DNA of 64,000 nucleotides from Azophilus sp965221755 (GCA_965221755.1 OZ244921.1:2728001-2792000); one strand, 5' to 3'; positions 34,984 to 44,573 are shown, numbered from the stretch's first letter. The notes: generated by a model not told the origin, from the sequence alone. Program-made: numbers and translations.

Positions 34984-36555
34984 ATGCGGGCGAGAAGTTC
35001 GGAGCGGCGGGCGCAGGCGGCATCGACGCATGGCCAGGTGCATCCGCTGGGATTGGCGCTGGCGGTGACGGCCTTCCTCGGCGTCCTAGTCCCAACCACG
35101 CTTTGCGCGCTCACCGCCGACGACGGGCAGGAGGCCGTTATCGACCTGACCGTGCGCGATGTCATCGTTCTGGCGCTGCGCAACAGCCGGGTCCTCGAGA
35201 ACCAGCGTCTCAACCGCTCGATAGATCGGTTGGCCCTGGGCTTGGCCGAGGCCGAGTTCCGCCCTAGAGTCACGGTCGATGCCTATTCGCAGCGCAACCA
35301 AACCAACGTTGTCAACGAGACCGCCGGCGTCGGCTCCGCGATCCGGCTGCGCATTCCGACTGGCGGCGAGTTCTCCGTCTCCTCCCGCTTTGCGGATCTC
35401 GGCGGCGGGTCGGGATTCGCATCGCACAGCGGCGTCCTGGAATTGACCTTTGTTCAGCCGCTGTTGCGCGGGGCGGGGTTCGGCGTCGCGCGGGCGGCGC
35501 TGCGGACGGCGCGGATCGGCGAGGAGATCAACGTCCTATCGTTCGAAGCGTCGGTGGTCTCCCTGATGTCGAGCGCGCTGAGGGCGTTTCGTGCCTACGT
35601 GCAGGCGGGGCGCCGCGATGAAATCGCCGCCCGCTCGCTGCAGCGGGCGCAGGAGCTGCTGCAAGTGAACCAGTTGCTGGTGCAGGCCGGACGCATGGCG
35701 GAGCGCGACGTGATCCAGACCGAGGCCGACATCGCTCGCCGGGAGCTTGACGTCATTTCCGCCGCCGGCGGCCTCGACAATGCCCGTCTGAGCCTTATTG
35801 ACGTGCTGGACATCGATGCCGGGACGCGGTTTCGGGTGGCCGACGGGCTCGGCGCCGATCAGCCTGAGCCGCTGTCTCTCGAGGTTGAGGCGGCGATGGA
35901 GATGGCGCTCGCCAATCGGCCCGACCACCAGATCAGTTTGCTCGGCATCCGCAACGCCGAAACAGGGCTAATCGTGGCGCGCAATGCGCGTCTGTGGAAT
36001 CTCTCCCTCTCCCTTGGCAGGACGTTCAGGGCATCCGGCAACGACTTTGCGGGTGCTTTCAGCGGCTTTGATCGCACCGGCAACCGCGCCGGCCTGAACC
36101 TCAACGTGCCGATCGGCCGGGCGGCGGCAGGGCCGGCGCGGCTTGCGCAGCGTCGCGCCGAGGCCAGCCTGCAAATCGCCCGCAATGGCCTTGACGATCT
36201 GCGTCAGCGCATCGCGGTCGAAGTGCGCAACGCCGTTCGCGAGGTGGAACTGGCCGCACAGCGCTTGGAACTGGCGCGCAGGGCGAGGTCGCTGGCGGAG
36301 CAGAAAATGGAGATCGAGCGCGAGAAGCTGAATCTGGGGGTGACCACGAACTTTCAGCTGGTCGCCTTCGAGAACGATCTCGTGTTTGCGGAGAACGCCG
36401 AACTGGATGCGCTCGTCAGCCACCTGAATGCCGCGACCGAGTTGGACCGCAGCTTGGGAATAACGCTGGAGCGCTGGGGCATCGACCTCGACCGCGTCGA
36501 GCACGGCGCTGAAGAAGCCGAGCGCTTCGGAATCGATGCCGCGGGTGCGCGGTAG
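34984..36555 (+). CDS. Outer-membrane efflux factor (TolC family)
   Basis: About 523 residues from ATG 34984. Signal-like start (LALAVTAFLGVLVPTTLCALT), then two OEP halves: LTVRDVIVLALRNSRVLENQ and SLEVEAAMEMALANRPDHQIS, each followed by long helices, as in TolC trimers that form the outer-membrane channel. It is the first gene of a four-gene export operon; its TAG shares one base with the GTG start of the PAS-fusion protein. Confidence 0.88.
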   Translation: MRARSSERRAQAASTHGQVHPLGLALAVTAFLGVLVPTTLCALTADDGQEAVIDLTVRDVIVLALRNSRVLENQRLNRSIDRLALGLAEAEFRPRVTVDAYSQRNQTNVVNETAGVGSAIRLRIPTGGEFSVSSRFADLGGGSGFASHSGVLELTFVQPLLRGAGFGVARAALRTARIGEEINVLSFEASVVSLMSSALRAFRAYVQAGRRDEIAARSLQRAQELLQVNQLLVQAGRMAERDVIQTEADIARRELDVISAAGGLDNARLSLIDVLDIDAGTRFRVADGLGADQPEPLSLEVEAAMEMALANRPDHQISLLGIRNAETGLIVARNARLWNLSLSLGRTFRASGNDFAGAFSGFDRTGNRAGLNLNVPIGRAAAGPARLAQRRAEASLQIARNGLDDLRQRIAVEVRNAVREVELAAQRLELARRARSLAEQKMEIEREKLNLGVTTNFQLVAFENDLVFAENAELDALVSHLNAATELDRSLGITLERWGIDLDRVEHGAEEAERFGIDAAGAR

Positions 36556-38354
36556 TGTCCACTCTGAACCCATCTGCCGCAACGGCGCCCGAGCAGACTG
36601 CGGACAGGCTGCACGAGGCGGTTCTCCGCACCTTGGCGAACGCCGTGATCTCGGTGCGGCCGGATGGCGTGATCACCACGTTCAACGCCGCCGCCGCCGC
36701 CATTACCGGGATTGCCGCCCAGGAGATCGTCGGCCGGACGTTTGCCGAGGTCTTTCTCGTCATCAAGGATGCCGAGGACTTCACGCAGGCCGTGCTCGAC
36801 TCGGTGTACGGAGAACCCCTCGTCAGCCAGCGCGTCATCGAGGCCGATTTCGGCAACGGGCCGCGCGCGCTGTCGATGAGCGTTTCCCGCATTGCCGGCG
36901 GAGATGACGCCGGCGTTGCGGTGGTGTTCGATGACATTTCCGAACTTCGGGAGTTGCAGGCGAGGGAAATAGCCCTAGCGCAGGAAGTCGATGCCCAGCA
37001 TAAGGAACTGCGCCAAGCCTACCTGAACCTTGAGGAGCAGAACCGCACCTTGGCGGAAGCGAGCCGGCGGACCCGGCTTGCCCGCCTTGGCGGGCTCGGG
37101 GCGGCGGTTGTGCTGTTGACCTTGGCCGGCCTGTACGCGCTCAGCCTGCGTCCGGACGAGCCGAGCCGCGAAGCCCGGGCGACGGCGACGGCCTCAGCCG
37201 AGGATGCCGTGCTGACCGTCGAGCCGCAGCAGCTCACGGAAACGGTCACAATGACCGGCCAGCTCGCGCCCCTTCGTGAAGTTGACATCATCAGCCCGGT
37301 CACTGGCAAGGTCTCGGTCGTCCATGTGCCGTTCGGCGCGCGCGTGGAAAAGGATGGGATGCTCCTTGAGCTTGACGTCACGGAGGCGCGCGTTGAGCAC
37401 CGCGATGCCCAGGCGCGTCACATCAAGGCGCAGGAGCGTTTCGCCGAGGTTGAGAACTGGGACGAGAGCGTCGAGGTCTCGCGCGCGCGGCGCTCGCTGG
37501 CCACGGCCAAGCTTGCCCTTGAGGACAGCCGCAGGCGGCTTGAGAACACAGCCTTCCTGTTCGAGCGCGGCGTCATTCCCGAGTCCGAGCACACGGCCGC
37601 ACAACGCGACTTCACCAGCCGCAAGCTCGACCTCGATGCTTCCGAGCAGGATTTTGCCAGCGTCCTGCAGCGGGGTGAATCCGAAGTGCGCATTGCCAAG
37701 CTCGAACTCGAAAATGCCCGCGTGCAGCTCCATGAGCTCAGCGAATCGCTGCGCTTGTCCGTATTCAGGGCGCCGGTGGCCGGGGTGGTCATGCGTCCGA
37801 GGGCCGGCGGTGGCGGCGGGGCGATGGGGCGGTCCGGGGGAGGCGGGCGCATCGCGGCAGGGCAAGCCGTTTCCCAAGGCGACCGCTTGATGACGATTGG
37901 CGACCTTGACGGAATTTCCATAGTCGGACGCGTCGATGAGACCGACGTGGTCCGGATCAGCGCCGGCAAGGTGGCGTTGATCACTGGCGACGCCTTTGCC
38001 GGCACGGTGCTTGAGGGGGTGGTGGAGCAGGTCTCCACTGAGGCAACGGTGTCGCAGCGCATGTTGCCGTACTTCGATGTGAAGGCGATTGTCCCCAACC
38101 TGACGCCGGAAGAGACGGCGGCCATTCGCCTCGGCATGTCCGCGGTGCTCGATGTGGTCGTGCGCACGGAGCCGGAAGCCATCCTCATACCCCTTGCCGC
38201 GGTCTCGATGGTTAACCGAAAGCCCTTTGTTCGCGTCCTTCGCGGCGAAGAGCCGGTCTCCGTGCCGGTCGTTGCCGGCGAAGCCACGATCAGCGGCGTG
38301 GAAATTCTTGAAGGCATCGATCCCGGTGACCGAATTCTGCTGCCGGGAGGCTAG
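36555..38354 (+). CDS. PAS domain fused to a periplasmic membrane-fusion (HlyD/MacA-like) protein
   Basis: 599 residues from GTG 36555. Residues about 18-130 form a PAS domain (LRTLANAVISVRPDGVITTF, ending VAVVFDDISELREL). A coiled coil (about 128-170) leads to one membrane helix (about 178-198). The rest is an adaptor: barrel-sandwich half (LAPLREVDIISPVTGKVSVV), helical hairpin (about 270-390), second half (RAPVAGVVMRP), Gly-rich stretch, and beta barrel ending in VSVPVVAGEATISGVEILEG. Adaptors link an inner-membrane pump to the outer-membrane factor; here a cytoplasmic sensor is attached to the same chain. RBS and spacing tie it to the ABC ATPase next. The domain pairing is unusual. Confidence 0.85.
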   Translation: MSTLNPSAATAPEQTADRLHEAVLRTLANAVISVRPDGVITTFNAAAAAITGIAAQEIVGRTFAEVFLVIKDAEDFTQAVLDSVYGEPLVSQRVIEADFGNGPRALSMSVSRIAGGDDAGVAVVFDDISELRELQAREIALAQEVDAQHKELRQAYLNLEEQNRTLAEASRRTRLARLGGLGAAVVLLTLAGLYALSLRPDEPSREARATATASAEDAVLTVEPQQLTETVTMTGQLAPLREVDIISPVTGKVSVVHVPFGARVEKDGMLLELDVTEARVEHRDAQARHIKAQERFAEVENWDESVEVSRARRSLATAKLALEDSRRRLENTAFLFERGVIPESEHTAAQRDFTSRKLDLDASEQDFASVLQRGESEVRIAKLELENARVQLHELSESLRLSVFRAPVAGVVMRPRAGGGGGAMGRSGGGGRIAAGQAVSQGDRLMTIGDLDGISIVGRVDETDVVRISAGKVALITGDAFAGTVLEGVVEQVSTEATVSQRMLPYFDVKAIVPNLTPEETAAIRLGMSAVLDVVVRTEPEAILIPLAAVSMVNRKPFVRVLRGEEPVSVPVVAGEATISGVEILEGIDPGDRILLPGG

Positions 38355-38355
38355 C

Positions 38356-39225
38356 ATGGCTGCGCTCGATGCGGTTCGACGAGGGTGGATGCGGATTGCG
38401 GGCTCTTTGCAAAAAGACCCCGGATCATCCCCATCTTCCGCAAGGCTTGACGATGCCCGCGCATCGGCGGAAGCCGGCACGCCCCTGCTGAGCCTCTCCG
38501 GCGTGCGCAAGCGCTACATCGTCGGGCCGGTCGAGACGGAGGTGCTCAAGGGCGTGGATCTGGAGGTGCATGCCGGCGACCTGCTTTCGATCATGGGCAC
38601 ATCAGGCTCCGGCAAATCGACGCTGCTCAACGTCATGGGGCTGCTTGATCGCCCAACGAGCGGTTCCATCAAGGTTGCCGACCGCGACCTGTCGGCCTTG
38701 GACGACGATGAAATTTCCGAGGCCCGCAACCTCAGCATCGGCTTCGTTTTCCAGTCCTTCCGGCTGCTGCCGCTCATGACGGCTTGGCAGAACGTTGCCC
38801 TGCCGCTCGCCTACCGCGGCCTTGACGGCGCATCGGCGCGTGAGCGCGCCGAAGAGATGCTCAAGAGAGTGTCGATGGATGACAAGGCCGAACATCGTCC
38901 CGACCAGCTGTCCGGCGGGCAGCAGCAGCGGGTTGCCATCGCGCGGGCGCTGGTGACCTCGCCCGCCATGCTGCTCGCGGACGAACCCACCGGGGCGCTT
39001 GATCCGGACACCGGCGACGAGATCATGCGCCTGTTCACTGAACTCAATGCCGCGCGCGGCATTGCGGTGACGATCATCACCCATGACCTCGCCGTCGCGC
39101 GCCGGTGCGCCCTCAACATGCGTCTCGTGGACGGGCGGCTCATGCCGGCGGGCAATTCTGCCGCCGGCGCGCTCCCGTCACCCTCGCCGCAAGTCGTTGC
39201 GCCGGACGCGGAGACCGCGCCATGA
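38356..39225 (+). CDS. ABC transporter ATP-binding protein (MacB/LolD type)
   Basis: 289 residues from ATG 38356, five bases after GGGAGG in the end of the previous gene. Walker A GTSGSGKST, Q-loop VFQSFRLLP, signature LSGGQQQRVAIA, Walker B MLLADEPTGALD, His in ITHD. About 45 extra N-terminal residues precede the domain (MAALDAVRRGW). It powers the permease encoded next; their genes overlap by ATGA. Confidence 0.95.
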   Translation: MAALDAVRRGWMRIAGSLQKDPGSSPSSARLDDARASAEAGTPLLSLSGVRKRYIVGPVETEVLKGVDLEVHAGDLLSIMGTSGSGKSTLLNVMGLLDRPTSGSIKVADRDLSALDDDEISEARNLSIGFVFQSFRLLPLMTAWQNVALPLAYRGLDGASARERAEEMLKRVSMDDKAEHRPDQLSGGQQQRVAIARALVTSPAMLLADEPTGALDPDTGDEIMRLFTELNAARGIAVTIITHDLAVARRCALNMRLVDGRLMPAGNSAAGALPSPSPQVVAPDAETAP

Positions 39226-40415
39226 CCATGTCCACGTCCACGCAGTTGCATGAGGCCGCACGCAACCTGCGCGCCGCCAAGCAGCGAACGCTGCTCGCCC
39301 TGATCGGCATCGTCATCGGCATCGGCGCGGTCATCGCACTGCTGACGACGGGTTCGATTGCGAGATCCGAGGCCCTGAGACAGTTTCGTTCGTTGGGCAC
39401 GGACATGGTTTCCGTCGTTGACATGAGCCCGCACGGGTTGGATGAACGACGGCGGGTGCTGCAAGCATCCGATGCAATCGGACTTGTCGGCTTGCCGACG
39501 GTGGTCTCCGCGGCGCCCCACACACTGGATTTCGCGACTGTTCCGCTGCCCAACGAAGGCTCCATGTACCTGTCCAAGGTCGGCGTCACCGCTGATTTTG
39601 CCGACATGCACGACGTGGTGCTGGCCGAGGGGCGCTTCATCTCGCCATTCGATGGCCTTAACTCATTCGCCGTGCTCGGCTCGGGCATTGCGCGGCAGAT
39701 GCGCGACGGCGGCCTTATGCCCGAGGTCGGCAAGCACATCCGCATCGAAAGGAACATCTACCTCGTGGTGGGGTTGCTCGCCCCCTCCAACGCCGACGGC
39801 CCGCCGGGCGTGCGCATTGACGACAGCATGATGCTGCCGGTCGAACTTGCCGCCCGCGAGCGGGCGAACGACGAAGTGCAGAGCATTACCCTGCGCATGG
39901 GTCCCGATGTCCACTACTTGGACGCGACCGATGAGATTGTGGGGCACTTCGCGCTGGTCGCGCCCGAAATGCAGATCCGCGTTGACAGCCCGGTGCCGCT
40001 CATCGAGCAGATGGAGGCGCAAATGGGCCTGTTCGCCCTGCTGCTCGGCGCGGTCGGCGGCATCTCGCTTGTGCTTGGCGGCGTCGGGGTGATGAACGCC
40101 ATGCTGTCGTCGGTCAGGGAGCGGCGGCTTGAGATCGGCATCCGCCGCGCCCTTGGCGCAACGCGCGGCGATGTGCAGCGGCAGTTCCTTGCCGAGGCCG
40201 TGCTCCTGTGCCTAGTCGGCGGCGCGCTCGGCGCATTGCTCGGCATTGGCGCCTCTGTCGGCATTAGTCTGTATTCGGGGTGGACTTGGCAATGGTCGGC
40301 ATCGGCCGTGGCCTTGGGCTTGGGAACCGCCTGCGCGGCCGGCATTTTTTTTGGCTACCACCCCGCAAGGCAGGCGGCGCGTCTCGATCCGGTTGTGGCC
40401 ATGCGCGACAATTAA
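39222..40415 (+). CDS. ABC transporter permease (MacB/FtsX type)
   Basis: 397 residues from ATG 39222, overlapping the ATPase stop. N-terminal helix (RTLLALIGIVIGIGAVIALL), a periplasmic MacB-PCD domain of about 200 residues, then three helices of the FtsX domain with SSVRERRLEIGIRRALGATRGDV. Four membrane segments, as in mechanotransmission pumps. With the outer-membrane factor, PAS-adaptor and ATPase it forms a complete tripartite export machine, likely for a peptide, lipid or small molecule. Confidence 0.93.
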   Translation: MTMSTSTQLHEAARNLRAAKQRTLLALIGIVIGIGAVIALLTTGSIARSEALRQFRSLGTDMVSVVDMSPHGLDERRRVLQASDAIGLVGLPTVVSAAPHTLDFATVPLPNEGSMYLSKVGVTADFADMHDVVLAEGRFISPFDGLNSFAVLGSGIARQMRDGGLMPEVGKHIRIERNIYLVVGLLAPSNADGPPGVRIDDSMMLPVELAARERANDEVQSITLRMGPDVHYLDATDEIVGHFALVAPEMQIRVDSPVPLIEQMEAQMGLFALLLGAVGGISLVLGGVGVMNAMLSSVRERRLEIGIRRALGATRGDVQRQFLAEAVLLCLVGGALGALLGIGASVGISLYSGWTWQWSASAVALGLGTACAAGIFFGYHPARQAARLDPVVAMRDN

Positions 40416-40436
40416 GGGAACATCCTCTCAACCGCT

Positions 40437-40769
40437 TCATGTCTTCGCTTGATGTCGGCCCGGCCCAAGCCATGACCATAGGGCCGCCGCGACGGTAGCC
40501 AGCAGGCAAGTGGCAAGCAGCAGCTTCAGGGCTTGGGTCGGCTCGCCCCGGGCTTGGAAGACGGCTTCAAAAAGCGCAACGATGGCGGCGGGGGCGTAGT
40601 GGCCCGCAAAGTTCGGCACCGGCGCCGGAGTGAGCATCAGGGCGAGGCTCAAGGCACGCAGCCAAGTGCGCAGGAAGCGGCTGCGCAAGTGGCGCGTCAA
40701 TGCGCGGATGCCGACGAAGGCGAGCAGGGCGGCGGCCAGCGCGACGGTCCATGCGATTTGCTCGCTCAT
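40437..40769 (-). CDS. Small membrane protein, unknown
   Basis: About 110 residues from ATG 40769 (ATG 40781 also possible). Hydrophobic segments AWTVALAAALLAFVGIRAL, a middle stretch LALMLTPAPVPNFAGHYAPA, and LKLLLATCLLATVAAALWSW. No family recognised. It lies 20 bases after rnd on the same strand and converges on the export operon. Confidence 0.55.
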   Translation of the reverse strand: MSEQIAWTVALAAALLAFVGIRALTRHLRSRFLRTWLRALSLALMLTPAPVPNFAGHYAPAAIVALFEAVFQARGEPTQALKLLLATCLLATVAAALWSWLGPGRHQAKT

Positions 40770-40788
40770 TGGCGGCTGCATTCGGGGC

Positions 40789-41883
40789 TCAGGGCGCTTG
40801 AGCGTCGAGTATGGCGGCGAATTCGCTGCCAACCAAGGCGCCACGCCAGCCCCGGTGGGTGGCAGGCAGCTCGCCGGTCGATGCGTGGTGGCGCAGGCAG
40901 GCTTCCAAGTCCCGCCGCCTCGACAGCAGTTCGGGCGCCAGCCCCAGGCTCGCCGCCCGCTTGACGCCGACGGCGCGCAGTTGCTTGACCAGTGCGTTCT
41001 GGCCGCCGCTTAGCGGCCGGGGGACGGTGGCCTCGGTCGGCGCGGCCCGGCCTTCGCGGTGGGCGGCGATCAACGCATCGCCGTAGCGCTGGGTCAGCCG
41101 GCGCGGCAGGTGCGCCTCAACCAGTGCCGCAGCCAAGTCCGCATGGCGGGCGAACTGCAGCAGGTGCTCGTCCCAGACCACCCGATTGCGGGGCTTGTCC
41201 TCCGCCATGGCCTGGCGCTCGCGCCAAGCGCAAAGGGCCTTGAGCGCTCCGAGTTGGGCGCCGTTCAGGCGCCAAGCGCCCTTGACGCCCAAGTAGTAGC
41301 GCTCCGGCTCGATGCCTTTGGCGGCTTCGCGCAGCGCCATGTCCTCCCGAAACCAATGCCAGCGGCCCTTGGCTTCAAGTTCGTCGCTGAGCAGCCGATG
41401 CAGCGTGGGCAGGGAGGCCACGTCCTCACAGGCGTAGCTGACTTGCGCATCCGAAAGCGGCCTGCGCAGCCAGTTGGAGCGCACTTGCTGCTTCGGCAGC
41501 TGCAAGCCGAGCAGGGCTTTGACCAGATTGGCGTAGCTGATGCTGAAATGCTCGGAGACGAAGGCGTAGGCCATTTGGGTGTCGAACAGGTTGGCGGGCC
41601 GTGCGCCTAGGTGATGGGCGATCAACTCAAGGTCCTCGGAACATGAATGCATGATCTTGACCGTTGCCGGGTCTTCCAGCGCCTGCGTCAGCGGACGCCA
41701 GTCGTCGATGGCCAAGGGATCGATCAGCCAGATTTCCGTGCCCGCCGCCAGTTGGTACAGCCCGGCAATGGGGTGGAAGGTGTCGGTGCGCTGAAACTCC
41801 GTGTCCAGGCCGATGACGCCGTGCCACCGCCCGGCGGCATCTGCCAGCCGCGCATTGGAGTCGATCCATTGGTGCCTGGGCAT
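40789..41883 (-). CDS. rnd: Ribonuclease D
   Basis: About 364 residues from ATG 41883; the longer frame to 42249 is a shadow of recR. DEDD exonuclease for tRNA 3' maturation: IGLDTEFQRTDT (first D, E), KIMHSCSEDLEL (D), and VSYACEDV (YxxxD) give the active site. The HRDC-like C-terminus follows. It starts 12 bases after the recR stop. Confidence 0.94.
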   Translation of the reverse strand: MPRHQWIDSNARLADAAGRWHGVIGLDTEFQRTDTFHPIAGLYQLAAGTEIWLIDPLAIDDWRPLTQALEDPATVKIMHSCSEDLELIAHHLGARPANLFDTQMAYAFVSEHFSISYANLVKALLGLQLPKQQVRSNWLRRPLSDAQVSYACEDVASLPTLHRLLSDELEAKGRWHWFREDMALREAAKGIEPERYYLGVKGAWRLNGAQLGALKALCAWRERQAMAEDKPRNRVVWDEHLLQFARHADLAAALVEAHLPRRLTQRYGDALIAAHREGRAAPTEATVPRPLSGGQNALVKQLRAVGVKRAASLGLAPELLSRRRDLEACLRHHASTGELPATHRGWRGALVGSEFAAILDAQAP

Positions 41884-41894
41884 TTCGGCCTGGA

Positions 41895-42491
41895 CTAAGT
41901 GAGGCTGCGGCGGCCTTGCAGGGCGTGCATGATCGTGCCGCCATCGACGTACTCCAACTCGCCGCCGATGGGCACGCCGTGGGCGATGCGGGTGATGCGC
42001 CCCACGTCGTCCTTGATGAGGTCGGAGATGTAGAACGCGGTGGCTTCCCCTTCGACCGTGGGGTTGGTGGCCAGAATCACCTCCTCCGGCCGCCTTGCGC
42101 GCACCTTGGCGGCGAGCTGGCCCAAGCCGAGCTCCTCGGGCCCCACCCCGTCGATGGGCGACAGGCGCCCGTGCAGCACGAAGTAGCGTCCGCTGTAGCC
42201 GCCGGCCTGCTCGATGGCGACGATGTCGGCTGGGGACTCGACCACGCACAGCAGCGCGTCATCCCGCTTGGCGTTGGCGCAGATGCGGCAGCGGCCGGTC
42301 TCGGTGAGGGTGCGGCAATCCACGCACCAGCCAACCTCCGAGACCGCCTTGGCGAGGGTTTCGGCGAGCCGCTGCCCGCCCTCCCGGTTCTTTTGCAGGA
42401 GATGGAAGGCCATGCGCTGGGCGCTCTTGGGTCCCACCCCGGGCAGCGCCTGCAACGAGCCGATGAGTCGTTCAAGCAGCGGACTGAACAT
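41895..42491 (-). CDS. recR: Recombination protein RecR
   Basis: 198 residues from ATG 42491, standard length. Helix-hairpin-helix LQALPGVGPKSAQRMAFHLL, four-cysteine zinc finger CVDCRTLTETGRCRIC, Toprim domain with VVESPADIVAIE. It acts with RecO to load RecA at gaps. Part of the dnaX-ybaB-recR order. Confidence 0.97.
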   Translation of the reverse strand: MFSPLLERLIGSLQALPGVGPKSAQRMAFHLLQKNREGGQRLAETLAKAVSEVGWCVDCRTLTETGRCRICANAKRDDALLCVVESPADIVAIEQAGGYSGRYFVLHGRLSPIDGVGPEELGLGQLAAKVRARRPEEVILATNPTVEGEATAFYISDLIKDDVGRITRIAHGVPIGGELEYVDGGTIMHALQGRRSLT

Positions 42492-42510
42492 GCGCGCGCA
42501 AGCACGCGAT

Positions 42511-42529
42511 CAAGTTGCTGCGCAACTTG
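42511..42529. repeat. Palindrome of repeat family B between ybaB and recR
   Basis: CAAGTTGCTGCGCAACTTG, an 8-bp perfect stem with a three-base loop. Its reverse complement matches the GTTGCGCAGCAAC core of the 145-bp tandem repeat and of the insert in the TRAP permease gene. Confidence 0.7.
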
Positions 42530-42582
42530 GCGTTCGGTTGGGAAGCTTGCTTCACGGGTCCGCTTGGTCGAGGTTGGGAATG

Positions 42583-42912
42583 CTAGCCGGACAGCTTGCG
42601 GGCCATGCCGCCCAAGCCGCCGGCCACCTCCGACATCTTCCGTCGCTGCGCCTCCTCCACCCGGCGCGCGGCGTCGTTGGCGGCGGCGGCGATGAGCTCC
42701 TCCAGAATCTCGCCCTCCTCCGGCTTCATCAGACTGGGATCGATGCTGACCTTGAGCACCTCGTGGGCGCCGTTCATGGTCAAGCGGACCAGTCCGGCGC
42801 CGCTTTCGCCGACGATTTCCGTTTTGGCGATTTCCGATTGCAGTTGCTGCATGTGCGTCTGCATCTGCTGCGCTTGGCCCAAGAGGTCGCCGAGACCGCT
42901 GATTTTCTTCAT
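42583..42912 (-). CDS. ybaB: YbaB/EbfC nucleoid-associated protein
   Basis: 109 residues from ATG 42912, standard length. DNA-binding dimer: LLGQAQQMQTHMQQLQSEI at the N-terminus and GEILEELIAAAANDAARRVE near the C-terminus are the family blocks. It lies between dnaX and recR. Confidence 0.96.
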   Translation of the reverse strand: MKKISGLGDLLGQAQQMQTHMQQLQSEIAKTEIVGESGAGLVRLTMNGAHEVLKVSIDPSLMKPEEGEILEELIAAAANDAARRVEEAQRRKMSEVAGGLGGMARKLSG

Positions 42913-42947
42913 GCGCTGTCCTTCTATGATGCTTATGGTGCTGGTCG

Positions 42948-44573
42948 TCAGGGGTTTGCCAAATGCCTTGCGTCCACCAGGTGGCCGTCGAACTCGGTAA
43001 TCAACGACTGCACCACTTGGTCCTGTTCGAGCTGCCGTCTGGCCGCCGCCTGCCGCTCCGCCTTCAGCCGTGCCCGGTGCCTGGCCGGGGACTCGACGGC
43101 CAGCGCGCCGGTTTCGATGTACACCTCGACCGGGCGCCCCAGCGCCTTGGCGAGCGCCTGCTCGATTTCCGGGTTGCTTGCCCCGCAGAACAGCGCCTGC
43201 TGGGCTTCGTCAAGGCGCAGGCGATAACGGTTTCCATCCCTGCCCAGGAGCACCGAATGCTCGGCGATGGCGCGGCTTGGTCCGGACAGATCCAGCCGCT
43301 CAAACCAATCCAGCCACTGGACCGCCAGCGCTTGCGAGCCATTATCGGCCTGGCCTGGCTTCGGCGCTGGACTGGCGGGCGGCGGTTCGGCTGGCGCTGC
43401 CGGCACGGCGGCACGATCAATGGCCGGGCTTGGCGGCTCAGGCCCGCCGGGCGCCGGGCCGGGCTGGGCGCCAGGCGTCGGCTCGGCGCGGGGCGCTGCG
43501 GGCGGCACCGATCGGGCGCTTGAAGCATCCGGCGCAAAGGCCAGCATGCGCAGCAGGGTCATCTCAAAGACCGTCTTGGGATCTGGCCCCACCCGCAGGT
43601 CCCGGTAGCCGGTCAATGCGATTTGGTAGTAAAGCTGCACCGCCTCGGCGCTGAGCGCGGGCCGAGCGTCGGCTTGGCCGAGGGCCTTGGCCACGGCGAT
43701 GTCGTGCAGCGCCTGCAGCACTTCGGCCAAGGTGGCCTCGAAATCCGCAGCCCGTTCGGCCAGCTCGGCGCTGATGCGCACCACGGCTTGGGGGGCGCCG
43801 CTCTCGATGGCGTCGAGCGCTGCCGACACCTCGTCGCTGCCGACCGCGCCAAGCAGTTCCGCAACGTCCCGCCCGCTCAAGCGGCCTTGGCCGAAGGCGA
43901 TGGCCTGATCGGTGACCGAGAGGGCGTCGCGCATGCTGCCGCCGGCGGCCTTGGCAATGATTGCAAGGGCCTCGGCATCGAATTCAACGCCTTCATCCGT
44001 CATGGCTTCGGCCAAGTAGGCGGCAATCCGCTCCCGGGATATGTTCTTCAACTGGAACTGCAGGCAGCGGGAAAGGACCGTGATCGGGACTTTCCTCGGA
44101 TCGGTGGTGGCGAGCAGGAACTTGACGTGCTCCGGGGGCTCCTCCAAGGTCTTGAGCAGGGCGTTGAAGCTTGCGGCGGAGAGCATGTGCACTTCGTCGA
44201 TCAGGTAGATCTTGTAGCGTCCGCGGGTCGGCAGGTACTGCGCGTTGTCGAGCAGTTCGCGCGTGTCGTCCACCCCGGTGCGCGAGGCGGCGTCCACCTC
44301 GATCAGGTCAACGAAGCGATTCTCCTGCACTTCCCGGCAAACCGAGCATTCCCCGCACGGCGATGCGCTGACGCCCGCCTCGCAGTTGAGGCATTTGGCG
44401 AGGATGCGGGCGATGGTGGTCTTGCCGACGCCCCGCGTGCCGGTGAACAGGTACGCGTGGTGCAAGCGCCCTGAATCGAGGCCGTGCCGCAGCGCCCGGA
44501 CGATGTGATCCTGGCCCACGAGGCTGGCGAAGTCCGCCGGGCGCAGCTTCCGGGCTAGTACCTGGTAGCTCAT
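42948..44573 (-). CDS. dnaX: DNA polymerase III subunit tau/gamma
   Basis: About 541 residues from ATG 44573; the longer frame to 44825 is a shadow of the GDPD gene. Clamp-loader motor: Walker A GTRGVGKTTIA near residue 45, zinc cysteines in CLNCEAGVSASPCGECSVC, IDEVHMLS, SRC box VLSRCLQF. A Pro/Ala linker (around residue 380-430) leads to the tau C-terminal domain. I see no A-rich slippery site, so a gamma form by frameshifting is not supported. Confidence 0.96.
   Translation of the reverse strand: MSYQVLARKLRPADFASLVGQDHIVRALRHGLDSGRLHHAYLFTGTRGVGKTTIARILAKCLNCEAGVSASPCGECSVCREVQENRFVDLIEVDAASRTGVDDTRELLDNAQYLPTRGRYKIYLIDEVHMLSAASFNALLKTLEEPPEHVKFLLATTDPRKVPITVLSRCLQFQLKNISRERIAAYLAEAMTDEGVEFDAEALAIIAKAAGGSMRDALSVTDQAIAFGQGRLSGRDVAELLGAVGSDEVSAALDAIESGAPQAVVRISAELAERAADFEATLAEVLQALHDIAVAKALGQADARPALSAEAVQLYYQIALTGYRDLRVGPDPKTVFEMTLLRMLAFAPDASSARSVPPAAPRAEPTPGAQPGPAPGGPEPPSPAIDRAAVPAAPAEPPPASPAPKPGQADNGSQALAVQWLDWFERLDLSGPSRAIAEHSVLLGRDGNRYRLRLDEAQQALFCGASNPEIEQALAKALGRPVEVYIETGALAVESPARHRARLKAERQAAARRQLEQDQVVQSLITEFDGHLVDARHLANP

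Noticed and set aside
43400..43500. Programmed frameshift in dnaX to make gamma.
   Set aside because: No A-rich slippery heptamer or following stem that I could find in the linker region.
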